From Chaetoderma sp. LZ-2023a (taxonomy: Eukaryota > Mollusca > Caudofoveata > Chaetodermatida > Chaetodermatidae), in contig CM067360.1 of NCBI GenBank assembly GCA_034401795.1, positions 49,376,573 to 49,440,572 of the forward strand: a DNA stretch of 64,000 nucleotides, written 5' to 3'. Shown here in pieces: positions 43,370 through 53,133 of the stretch. Below the pieces are notes generated by a model. It was not told the DNA's origin, made no database searches, and saw only the letters and a list, made by a program, of their open reading frames with translations. The position numbers and the translations under genes are program-made. Each line of letters opens with the position of its first letter. The first letter of the stretch is position 1.

Positions 43370-43700
43370 TCGGACCACGCGAACTAAGTGTCTGAACGCG
43401 ATTGGTATGCCATAGTCTATCAGTACAGTACAACAGAGGCGCAGTGGCTGCGGCGTTGTGTCCCTGAGCAAGGCACTTCACTCTGCCTTGTTCCAGTACA
43501 CCTGTCTGTAAAATAGGTACCTGTGAGGGCAGTGTTGCCAATACAGAATGTAAAAGCCATTGAGCACCTATATATGGCAGCCTGACTGTATGCTCCCTAA
43601 GGGAGTTGAGATTATGAAGGAATGAAAAAGTAAGGCCCAATAACCATGGGGTAGTTGGAAAGTCAGATGAGCGCGCAACTGGAAGCAGACTATAAACCCT
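43370..43700 (+). repeat. SINE-like dispersed repeat
   Basis: Contains GAGGCGCAGTGGCTGCGGCG, TGTCCCTGAGCAAGGCACTT and GGGAGTTGAGATTATGAAGG, phrases typical of invertebrate SINE families. No clear A and B boxes could be placed and no target duplication was found, so the class is tentative. Confidence 0.5.
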
Positions 43701-43799
43701 GACCTAGACCTATAGCATATGATATGAGTTGTGTGTAAGGTCTTCAAAGCTGAAAGATCATGTTCAAAGATTTGATAGTAACTGAAATCTATACCAATA

Positions 43800-44083
43800 G
43801 AAGGATCGATTTGTAGCTATGCCCCGCCCATTTCTAGCTAAGCTCCACCCACTTTATGTCTGGAATCGATTTAAAGACTGAAACCTGAATTCCCAGAATC
43901 TAAATTTCAAGGTAATTATTAGACATGTAAGTTGAATATTTTGGAATTAATTTGACTGGGAGCTGAAGATAGTTTCAAAATATTCTGCAGTGTTTATTAA
44001 ATTGTAAACTCATCGAAGACATACAATTCATGATGGAATGCTTGACGGAGTACGTCATTATGATTGTCATGTCAGCTACCAGG
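43800..44083 (-). mobile_element. P2 palindromic MITE, reverse copy
   Basis: GGATCGATTTGTAGCTATGC, CCCGCCCATTTCTAGCTAAG, AGTTGAATATTTTGGAATTA, the inverted arm TTTCAAAATATTCTGCAG and GATTGTCATGTCAGC. It is followed directly by a forward P2 copy, giving a head-to-head pair. Confidence 0.65.
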
Positions 44084-44089
44084 TGATGT

Positions 44090-44563
44090 AAAGGATTCCA
44101 GTTTATCCGTCATGATCAACTACGTGACGTGTAGGATGATGTCATAATCAATTAATAATCATGAATGATGTAGCTAAGTGCGTCACGAACACTTAAACCG
44201 TTAACCCTTAAATGTGTTCAAGAAAATTTTAATTTTCTCATGGAGAATATCCATTTGCAGACCAAGAGATTATTTTTGAAAATTTATCACTGGAATGACT
44301 GGCTCGGTTATCGAACCAGTCATTCCAGTGATAAATTTTCAAAAATAGTCTCTTGGTCTGCAAATGGACATTTCTCAAGACGACTGCAGAGGCCGTTTTT
44401 GGCTGATATGTGTGTCAAAGGGTTAATTGATAACGGACTAAGCATTGTTGTACGAATTGTATGTCTTTACTATTTAACAAACATGCTGTTGAAAATTTTG
44501 AAACTACCAGGTGATGTAATTGATTATAATGTCAGAACCTTGAGTGACAGATCTGATCCCTCC
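44090..44563 (+). mobile_element. P2 palindromic MITE, forward copy split by P1
   Basis: Left piece 44090-44210 (TTCCAGTTTATCCGTCATGA to TGCGTCACGAACACTTAAAC), right piece 44427-44563 (TAACGGACTAAGCATTGTTG to AACCTTGAGTGACAGATC). The P1 element 44211-44426 lies between them. Confidence 0.7.
44211..44426. mobile_element. P1 palindromic TTAA-flanked MITE inserted in P2
   Basis: Bounded by TTAA on both sides, starting TTAACCCTTAAATG and ending TGTCAAAGGGTTAA. The inner arms (ATCCATTTGCAGACCAAGAG ... GACTGGCTCGG and its inverse) form a nearly perfect palindrome of about 65 bp per arm. Confidence 0.88.
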
Positions 44564-45062
44564 ATACATGCTCGTTTTGGTAACTCGCCATCAGAGATCC
44601 AGGCACTGATGCTTAAATATGACCGGCTACAATTCATGGTCCAATATAAAATAATGTGCACAATAGTCAACCCGAGGCCTGTATTGCTAACCTGGAAGAT
44701 TGGCATGTCACAAATCCTACATGTATGGCCATATAAAGTATCACTAGAATTGTGGTCTGGCAGTTTAGGAGCAGTATTTTAAACGAATGCCTGGACATTT
44801 TTGGAAATCCAAGATGGCCACACACGGCTTCATCACCCATAGACATCTATAGAATTTCTGAAGCCTACCATATTAGGGTCTTTACAGCCAAGTTGGATTA
44901 AAATTATCCTGTGCAATACAGTCCCGCTATCATTGAAGGTGGACATACAAAGATATTCTATGTTTGGCCATGTTCTGCGAGCCTTTAAATTGTTTGTATT
45001 CAGTGCCAACATTTACCAAGCCTTTTGAAGACGCCACTGCACAAACTTAAGTGTGCTACATT
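44564..45062. other. Intergenic, nothing firmly recognised
   Basis: A few dispersed-repeat phrases (AAATCCAAGATGGCCACA near 44803) but no gene or bounded element. Confidence 0.4.
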
Positions 45063-46561
45063 TAGGCTTGCACGATATTGTCCTAGGAGGTATTGCGATA
45101 TATCGTGGTGAGAAAATCGCGATATATCGGATAGCTTATTTTATGGCATGAATTCACAGGGTGAATTGGTCTTGGGTTGAGTTGGACTGCACGGTTTGGC
45201 TTATGTAGACATGTCGGCTTCGCTATAAGTTTTCATATCAGTTTTAACCGAATATGACTTATAACTGGTAAATTTCAACAAAAACATTAAATGCAGTTGC
45301 CAAGATGCTTAAAGAACGATCGTTAATAACACGAAAATAGGACATTTCCCAGTGTAAATCTTTGATGCCTTACACCTTGGCTTAATGTATACCTTGTCCA
45401 TCATTGCAGGAGTGAAATTATTACATTGGACAACCCAACTATTGCGTACTCTCTTATAACCATCGTTTATTAGACCAAAATCTAAAAATTTGACATTTAG
45501 TATAGTCTGTGAAAATTTACTAATCACGTGATATTATATCCATAGATATCTAATGTTTAGATCTGATCTGCATTTACCGAGTACCCGTTTACTAATAATA
45601 GTTAGCCTTCAGAAACATCTCGGATAGTTCACCTTGCTGGCTAAAGTGTGTATACTGTTTCATTTAGCTATCACATTTGTGAATGCACCACCTCTCGTCT
45701 CCAAAAGCAAGAGAGCGAGCAAAACCACGTGATTTATATATTTTACTAATAATAGTTAGCCTTCGGACACATCTCGGATAGTTCACCATGCTGGCTAAAG
45801 CGTATATACCGTCTCATTTAGCTATCACATTTGTGAATGCACCACCTCTCGTCTCCAAAAGCAAGAGAGCGAGCAAAACCACGTGATTTATATATTTTAC
45901 TAATAATAGTTAGCCTTCGGACACATCTCGGATAGTTCACCATGCTGGCTAAAGCGTGTATAATCACATTTGTGAATGCACCACCTCTCGTCTCCAAAAG
46001 CAAGAGAGCGAGCAAAATCACGTGATTTATATATTTTACTAATAATAGTTAGCCTTCAGAGACATCTCGGATAGTTCACCTTGCTGGCTAAAGCGTATAT
46101 ACCGTCTCATTTAGCTATCACATTTGTGAACGCATCACCTCTCGCCTCCAAAAACAGGAGAGCAAGCAATATCACATGATTTATATTTAAACCATTTATT
46201 GACAAATTTAGATTTTATAAACCATGCTTATTAAGAAATATACAATATTTATACCGTCCCAGGTAATAATTTCACTCACGCGATCATGGTTTTGAGGTAT
46301 ACAGTGTGGCGGCAAGAAATTGTACCAGTAAATTGTGTTAAATTTTCGTATTATTAGTCCGTCTTTTAAAACAATTTTGGAAATAAATTGAACAACTTGC
46401 GATAATAGAAGGCTATGCTACAAATACATGACAAATAGGCAGAATATGACGTGACAGTAAAATTTTTTGCGATATTTTGATTTTTCAAAATCGTATCGTA
46501 AAAAATTGTGGCTGAAAACCCCCAGTGATTTTCGATAATATCGGACAATCGTGCAAGCCTA
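45063..46561. mobile_element. Non-autonomous hAT-like element H3 with internal tandem repeats
   Basis: 1499 bp with ends TAGGCTTGCACGATATTGTC and GGACAATCGTGCAAGCCTA. Flanked by a perfect 8-bp duplication, GCTACATT at 45055-45062 and 46562-46569. Subterminal sequence has repeated GCGATATATCG. The centre is a four-copy tandem repeat (45588-46190). No transposase is seen. Confidence 0.92.
45588..46190. repeat. Four-copy tandem repeat of about 155 bp inside H3
   Basis: Units start at TTTACTAATAATAGTTAGCC near 45588, 45741, 45896 and 46035. Three are about 153-155 bp and the third about 139 bp. Each includes CATCTCGGATAGTTCACC and CACCTCTCGTCTCCAAAAGC and ends near CACGTGATTTATAT, an E-box type palindrome. 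Confidence 0.88.
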
Positions 46562-46899
46562 GCTACATTACAATCTACAATAAGCTGGACTGGGTATATT
46601 GAGGGCCAAGAAGAACCTGAGTGAGCTAAGGACTCTCACTACGGACAAGAGTGGTCAAAGAGGACTGATTGCAGCTGCAGGATGTTTTCAAACTACTTGC
46701 AGTCACATAACATAAGCGGTAATGAGTAGTACATAGTCCTAAACCCACGCTAGGTAAACCATGGTCTACAAGCATAGCCGTAAAGATTTTGGACAAAATT
46801 GTAAGTCTGTTTCAGGAACAGAGAATGCTAAGTTTGTGCAAATTTATGATGAAAACAAATATTTGATATAGACAATTTTGGGCCAGGTGAGCTAAAACA
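46562..46899. other. Intergenic, nothing recognised
   Basis: No gene, RNA or bounded repeat identified after the H3 target duplication. Confidence 0.35.
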
Positions 46900-46989
46900 A
46901 ATCGGGACCTACAATGGAAAAAACATGCCAATCTAATAACTGTAAAAAAATTGGAAAATTAATACCATGTTCATAATGTGCAGTAAATG

Positions 46990-47480
46990 TATATAATTTG
47001 AAGAGGGCTTATTATTTCTCTTCATATCAAAAGCAAAATTCTCTTAATTAGGTCAGTGAACTTAACCTTTGACCCCTAAAATAATGCAGTTTCTTCAGAC
47101 TACCAATGGCAACTTGTATGCATGTTTGGTACGGATCCATTCAGTAAAAACAGCATAATCTTAACTGGATCATTGACCTTTGAACGCCCAAAGATGATGG
47201 CACTTCTGGCCACCAAGGGCAACTACCATGCCAAATCTGGTAATGATCACATAAGTCAAAGTTGAATTATTGTCCAAAAACAATCTTAACTGTGTCAGTG
47301 ACCATAAGCTTTTGACCACAAGCATATATTGTGGCCTCTTCAGGTCAAGTGTCATAAGAATCCCTTCAGTAAAACTAGAAATATTGACCAAAAGAATTTA
47401 ATTGCATCAGTGACCTTGACCATTGACCCCCAAAACGTCACTAAGGGCTACCACCATGCCACAGATAATAAGTAATAGCA
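46990..47480. repeat. Four-copy degenerate tandem repeat, period about 118 bp
   Basis: The landmark (G/A)TCAGTGACCTTGACCTTTGA occurs in degenerate form near 47050, 47165, 47288 and 47405, each with GGCAACTACCATGCCA-like text. Similar in style to the 153-bp and 145-bp arrays, but a different sequence. Confidence 0.65.
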
Positions 47481-47946
47481 GCCATACTAGTCTTTCAGCC
47501 ACATTTGATTGAAATTGGACAAGTAGTTAATGTGTAAAAGTAATATTTTTTTTAATGTAGCCACGAAAAAAAGTTGACCAATCAAAACTCTGAATAAAAA
47601 TTCACAAGCCTACCGCGATTTGCCCCTGGGATCCTTCCACCCAAGTTCCGTTGAAATCATGCCATTTGTTAAGGAGTAGCGTTTTAAAGTATGGTAATCA
47701 AGACTTTCTTTAGAGTTTCAGGAACACACTGCCAGGTGGTTCCTGCCAGTCAGCTTTGGTGGTAAGCAACCCAGAATTTTATGAGATACTGTTTAAAGCA
47801 AAAGTTAATGAACTAAGCTAATAATGCGCTTAACGGAAGAGAAAAGGGAACTATCAAATGCTGTTGATTGGTAATTGAAGAAACTGGAAATGAATCTGAA
47901 TACTTTAGAAAAATCATTTAGTGACCAGTAGTGGTAGACGTTTTGC

Positions 47947-48155
47947 TTAAACCCTCAACCCTCTAGAAGTTGTTCTACACAATTTCAATTTTCTCATACA
48001 AAATGTCCATTTGCCGACCAAGAGAAGACTATTTTTGAAAATTTACCACTGGAATGACTGGCTCAGTTGTCGAGCCAGTCATTCCATTGGTAAATTTTCA
48101 AAAATAGTATTCTCCTGGTCTACAAATGGACATTTCTTAAGACCACTGACATGAG
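47947..48155. mobile_element. P1 palindromic MITE
   Basis: TTAAACCCTCAACCCTC at the left. Arms ATTTGCCGACCAAGAGAAGA ... CACTGGAATGACTGGCTCAG and their inverse to about 48135. The right TTAA end is decayed (GTGTTCAATTAG). Confidence 0.75.
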
Positions 48156-48299
48156 TGTTCAATTAGTGCCGCTGATGGTCTTTCGCGCGCCATCGTGTGT
48201 CGTCTGTATCTACAGATACTGCAGACCTGAATATACTTCCGTTAGCAGTACAAATAATATTCTCTGTAAGAGCCAATATAGAGAAATTATTTTGCTACT

Positions 48300-48510
48300 G
48301 TTAAATCACTGTGATCAGTTTTCAAATTAAGTTGCTGTTTCTGGTGGAAGCAACAAGTGTCAGTCAAAATGTTTTCAAAATTGCTGGTTTCCAACGTCGT
48401 AACATAATACATGCTGAATAGTTGGAAATCAATTTAACTGAAAGTAATTCGTCGCTGGAAAAATGGCTTTCAGTCAAATTGTTTTAAAATTAAGCAGTAT
48501 TGTACCTGTA
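48300..48510. repeat. Two adjacent P2-like hairpin fragments
   Basis: GCAACAAGTGTCAGTCAAAA with TGTTTTCAAAATTGCTGG, then GCTGAATAGTTGGAAATCAA and GGCTTTCAGTCAAATTGTTT. Both resemble the variant at 54447-54545. Confidence 0.5.
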
Positions 48511-48587
48511 TAACAGTGTCTGATCAGCTTAGCGCAAATATAACTGAGATTATATGATCGGCCGTAGAGGATATTATTTATTCACCT

Positions 48588-49024
48588 TAGGCTTGCGCGG
48601 TTATTGCGGTGAGTGATCGCGACTGATTATTTAAAAATAATCGTGATTACTCGATTAATCAGCTTGGATAAAAATTACCAAGCCATAACAACGAAAGAAT
48701 ATCAATGACGAAAATTGTAATGGTGTTTAGAAGTCCATTTGCAGGGCAAGAGAAGACTATTTTTGAAAATGTATCACCGGAATTCCAGTAATACATTTTC
48801 AAAAATAGTCTTCTCTTGCCCTGCAAATGGACATACATTCACTAAGCAAAATGTCATTTTTCATGACCAATCACATTAAAAAGTAATTGAAAGTTAGGTT
48901 TTGAAATATTTTATGCAATAGAAAATATTCACGAGTATTCGATTATTTAATTTTCAATCATATAAATACACAATTTAAAGCATAATCGCGATTTTCGATT
49001 TAATCACGTAATCGCGCAAGCCTA
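48588..49024. mobile_element. Short hAT-like MITE H4 containing a perfect palindrome
   Basis: 437 bp, ends TAGGCTTGCGCGGTTATTG and CGTAATCGCGCAAGCCTA. Perfect 8-bp duplication ATTCACCT at 48580-48587 and 49025-49032. Inside, 48733-48832 is a P1-type palindrome with two 42-bp arms that match exactly by eye. Confidence 0.92.
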
Positions 49025-49445
49025 ATTCACCTTCATAAACCTGAGCGCTAAGGACCATGAGTATCACTAATTGGTCTCTACACGGGCAAAATGGCTGCAC
49101 CCATTAGTCACATATATGGTATTTAGCTTTTGTCAATTATTCCGAGTTATTTGTTTTTTACTGGTGGCTATAGTTATATTATTATATGGAGTCATCATTC
49201 AACAGTATTTGATAGTTCCCAGTTTCTTTAACATGCTTCTCATTCAGTAAGCTGATCTTGACATGACCTTTTTCAGACAAACAATCATGATAACAGCTCT
49301 GCTATTGTGTAGCGCTAGATTGCTGGCATTAACAGTACTGTATATCACCTAATAATACCCGCATTCTTAATAGAAGTCGCATGCCAATTTTCGAGGTTCA
49401 GCCATCCTAATTTTTTAGCAGTTTTTAAAACAGCAAATGTATCTA
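49025..49445. other. Intergenic, nothing recognised
   Basis: No gene or bounded repeat between H4 and the TA-flanked element. Confidence 0.35.
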
Positions 49446-50546
49446 CCGTATTTCGCTTAATAATAGGCTTCTATTAGGACAAGTGGTGTTCAATTTACAA
49501 CCAAACATCTCTGAGAAAGGGGGGTGGGCTTATATTACAGTTTTCCCAAAAAAGTTCTAAAATTTTTACCACAGAGATTCAATGTATTTTCTCCTGTAAA
49601 AATTCCCACCGCCTACGTTTAATGTATACCTCAAAACATCACCGGGGAAGTGAAATTATTTGATTTGAGCGCCTAAATATTGCGTATCCTTTAATAAAGC
49701 TTGTTTATTACATCAAAATTAATCCACAATTTGATATAAAATGGCGTCGCGAAAAAATACAAATCACGTGATTCGCCTCCAATTGAAGAGTATTTTAGAG
49801 CGAGTAATCAGATATAAATATTCTGGAACTGGGGACTCGGAACTTTGGAATATCTATATATTATCATTGCGTGATAGGAACCGAGTATTATCCTGATCTT
49901 AAAAAATGGGTACCCGTTTGATAAACTCCCGTTAGCGTATAATATCTCGCGAGAACATGATGCCTCCAATCTCAAGAACCGCTGGCTCGCCAACTTAAGA
50001 AGCCGGCTATATTGTCGTTCGTAATAATTCAATTTGGATCATTTAATGTTGATCGGCGTTACAAAATTGATGCACATTTTCTCCCGTGCTTGTTGTTTGG
50101 TACATAAATTTGGTCTTAAAATATATTTATAAGGAAGGTATTTAATCACGCCAAGACTGTTTTACGCGCATTTTGACAACAAAGGTGTGGAATAAACTTT
50201 ATTATATCTTGAACATACGTGGCCTACTACTAGTATTAATCTAATAGGCGGTCGAGATTTACAAATCCGAGGCCTGTATTGACTTCTAGAGGGGCCGGGA
50301 ATGTATCAGGGCAGAGATCGGTCTGAAGTAGACACACCCTGTGACATGATTGTTATTATTATACACGCTATTCTTACAAATTTGCTCTTAAGAAAAATTT
50401 TCCTATACAGTCTGCTGAGTTAGGGGGTGGGCTTCCAATACAGAGTTTTGCCGTTTTGAAACTGCTAAGAAATCATTGAAGCTCATATGTCAAAGTTAGG
50501 GGGTGGGCTTCTATTAGAGCATAGGCTACTATTAAGTGGAATACGG
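49446..50546. mobile_element. TA-flanked non-autonomous DNA transposon (copy 1)
   Basis: 1101 bp, TA on both sides, terminal inverted repeats CCGTATTTCGCTTAATAATA ... CTATTAAGTGGAATACGG (about 19 of 23 matched). An internal GGGGGTGGGCTT box recurs near both ends and at 50425. It contains a stretch shared with H5 (about 49640-49740). A related copy is at 60830-61637. TA duplication fits the Tc1/mariner group, but no transposase supports that. Confidence 0.75.
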
Positions 50547-50793
50547 TAATAGAAGTCGAATCCAAATTTCAGCAGTTTATGTAAATAAATAGAAAAATTT
50601 GAGTTAAATAACTTATAAATGTTAAATGAAACGAGATTTGAAATGAAATTTTGCAATACCTTCATGGAAATACCATCCAAATTACACCACTTCCTTGTAT
50701 GCTACAACTATCAATGGAAAAAGTTGTTTTAACGGCTAGCAAATATGCGGATCGGATTGAATGTATACTACTCGATCACTATCACGTAATGAT

Positions 50794-50796
<3 letters not shown>

Positions 50797-50827
<31 letters not shown>
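50797..50827. repeat. (AT)n microsatellite
   Basis: An uninterrupted AT dinucleotide run of about 31 bp. Confidence 0.95.
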
Positions 50828-50831
<4 letters not shown>

Positions 50832-50901
50832 ATTCCGAGTTCTCGAGTCCAGTATATTAGGTCCGTAAAATGCGGACGATTCTACTGAGTATTAATAAGC
50901 T

Positions 50902-52440
50902 TCCGCGCTAGAACGAGTTTACACCGTCACTCTCGTAGCTACTTGAAATTCCCCCATCCTATATATGTGGATTAAGCAAGTCTCTACCCGGGTACTAATA
51001 TTAGTGTCTTCACACTACCCGTGTAACGACCTAAACTCGTCCTACAAATGGAGACAATAAGCGGAAGCTGATAAATCACGTGATTTCTATTTTTTCCTGA
51101 CGACATTTTATGCCAAAATTTTGATGAAATAAACAATGTTTATTAAAGTATGCGCACTATTTAGGCGGTCCAATTAATAATTTCACTCCCGCGATGATAG
51201 ATATAAGCAGAGTTGCCCTTATGCGTCCTTTTGCGCGTATATATGCATAAAAATGGCAGAGGGATGCATAAAAATTAACCCTCTGCATCCCCGAGGACGC
51301 ACGAGGGACGCAGTGAAAAAGTGTAACAGAAACTGGTAACTTTGCGTGTGCTTAATTATCGATTATATTATCGTGTGTGTATATTTATTTGTGCATGTTT
51401 TTACTTTAAGAAATATACCTAATGCATTGTGTGTTCAATAAAAACAAACTTTCTGTGTTGTTTAAGACTATGATTTGTTGTATGTTTTCTTGCACAACTC
51501 AAAGTTGTTAATGCCCATAAATCAGATTCAACCACCACACTTAATTGTCCCCAACACAATCCCCAAATCATCCTTAGTATTCTATTTGATCTAATTTTGA
51601 TAAATAATGAGTTTACAAGCCCGATGGTAGTCGCCTTGTTTGGCCTACACATTGCAAAAAATACCCGCCATGTTTCTGTCTGTTGTGCTAAACGTCAGTG
51701 TGATGCGTCAGTATTTGATTGGATAACATCGGATTCTTCCTCTAGAGGAACTCATGCTTGAGAAATCCAATACAACTGATCAAGCGTATACAAATGTGTC
51801 TGGGCATCTTAATCGTTTCACATCTCAGAACATTGGACAGATCAAAGTTGTTATAACCACAGGCCTTTGAATTTTCGTCCATCCATCCCTCTACCACATA
51901 TTCCCCCTACCATATATAATATACACAAGGTGTGAAACCTTCATCTGTGGGCACCATTGTCAGAAAGCTGATTGGTTGGTTTGTTGTCAAAGTCTGCATA
52001 GTTAATATTCTCTATATACACATTAACATTATTTACACAATGTCATATACACATTAACATTATTTACACAATGTCATACCTAGTGCTTTCAACATGTTTA
52101 ATAAAGTGCTTTATAATTAGATCAATGTGTTGTGTTTATTTTAAGAAAAAACATGGGACCCCCATATTTCAGATGAGGACCCCATTGGACCCCCAGATTT
52201 TACAGTGGGACCCCCAAATTTGAGTGTGGGGTCCTTGGGACCCCCAAAAATTAGATGTGGGCAACACTGGATATAAGGTATACATTAAGCATAGGCATAA
52301 GACATAAGATTTGTGAAAATGTGTTCTAATTTCGTGTTACTTTTGTACTATTTTTTTTCTATTTTTTCTTGAAACATACCTAACAGTTAAGCCCCTTTCT
52401 CAGAGGTTTGTACTTAAATAATTTACAGCCCTTGTCCTAT
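50902..52440. repeat. H5-family fragment split by hAT-like element H2
   Basis: 50902-51207 (ACGAGTTTACACCGTCACTC, CACTATTTAGGCGGTCC, ACTCCCGCGATGATAG) matches 42790-43020, and 52270-52440 (GGTATACATTAAGCATAGGC) continues it as in 43030-43110. Confidence 0.7.
51208..52269. mobile_element. Non-autonomous hAT-like element H2 (inverted relative of H1)
   Basis: 1062 bp, ends CAGAGTTGCCC and GGGCAACACTG, perfect 8-bp duplication GATATAAG at 51200-51207 and 52270-52277. In reverse orientation it matches both ends of H1, including the GGGACCCCCA boxes at 52150-52250 and GCGTCCTTTTGCGCGTATAT. It is about 0.8 kb shorter than H1. Confidence 0.92.
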
Positions 52441-52474
52441 TAGAATGCGCTTACTAATGAGCATTTTATGTTAA

Positions 52475-52800
52475 TCCATTTCTAGCTCTTCCCTACCAAT
52501 TTCTAGCTAAGCTCCGCCCATGTATTACATTATGTTGGGATCCATTTATATACACTGTACCCAATTTCAATGTAAGTATACAGGTAAGCTGCTGAATATT
52601 TTGACACTAATTTTACTGGGTGCTCTTGCTGCCTAGGGCATCAACAGTGCCAAGTCGAATTAGTTTCAAAATATTCTACAGAATGTTTATTAAATAGTAC
52701 AAAGACATACAATTCGCACAGTGATGTCAGCCTACTTGTGACACAATTGATTATGACATCATATAGTTGAGTGAGAGATCGCATTTCCCCATTAACCCGG
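52475..52800 (-). mobile_element. P2 palindromic MITE, reverse copy near the SSR2 3' end
   Basis: CCATTTCTAGCTCTTCCCTA, TAAGCTCCGCCCATGTATTA, GCTGAATATTTTGACACTAA, the inverted arm TTTCAAAATATTCTACAG and GAGTGAGAGATCGCATTTCC in the P2 reverse order. Confidence 0.7.
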
Positions 52801-52891
52801 AATCCTTTAAGATGCCATGTCAGCTCTAAGTTAATCTATTCTACGATTATGGGGAAAACCAGGAACCAGAAGCTATGTATTATATAAAATA

Positions 52892-52897
52892 TTTATT
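52892..52897 (-). terminator. SSR2 polyadenylation signal
   Basis: AATAAA on the - strand, 123 bases past the SSR2 stop codon, the closest canonical hexamer downstream. Confidence 0.65.
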
Positions 52898-53019
52898 CGC
52901 ATAGAACTTTACAAATATTAATGTGATGGAATCTTTTTTTAATGAACATGTGATCGATGTTATTCATGTTATGATTTTGAATTATTTTGCTTAAAATGTT
53001 CTAAATTTTACTAAAATAA

Positions 53020-53133
53020 CTAATTCCTCTTAATTGTTTTATACGCGTCAAACTTTTTCTTGCTGCCATACCAGAGCATAAATGGAATACCAAGAGATGG
53101 CAGGGTCATCACTGCAAACACGGCCCAGTCTAG
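53020..53133 (-). CDS. SSR2: SSR2 coding exon 5: membrane helix and cytosolic tail
   Basis: Acceptor GTTTACAG. It encodes [20 protein letters not shown] followed by [17 protein letters not shown] and a TAG stop. The helix spans roughly [19 protein letters not shown]. The tail is short and lysine-rich, as in other TRAP-beta proteins. Confidence 0.96.
   Translation of the reverse strand, partial: LDWAVFAVMTLPSLGIPFMLWYGSKKKFDAYKTIKRN

Noticed and set aside
43362-43640. 92-codon - strand open frame
   Set aside because: Lies within a SINE-like repeat and contains no recognisable domain.
44240-44782. 180-codon + strand open frame
   Set aside because: It runs through the P1 palindrome and the P2 MITE; both are non-coding elements defined by their ends. 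No family motif is present.
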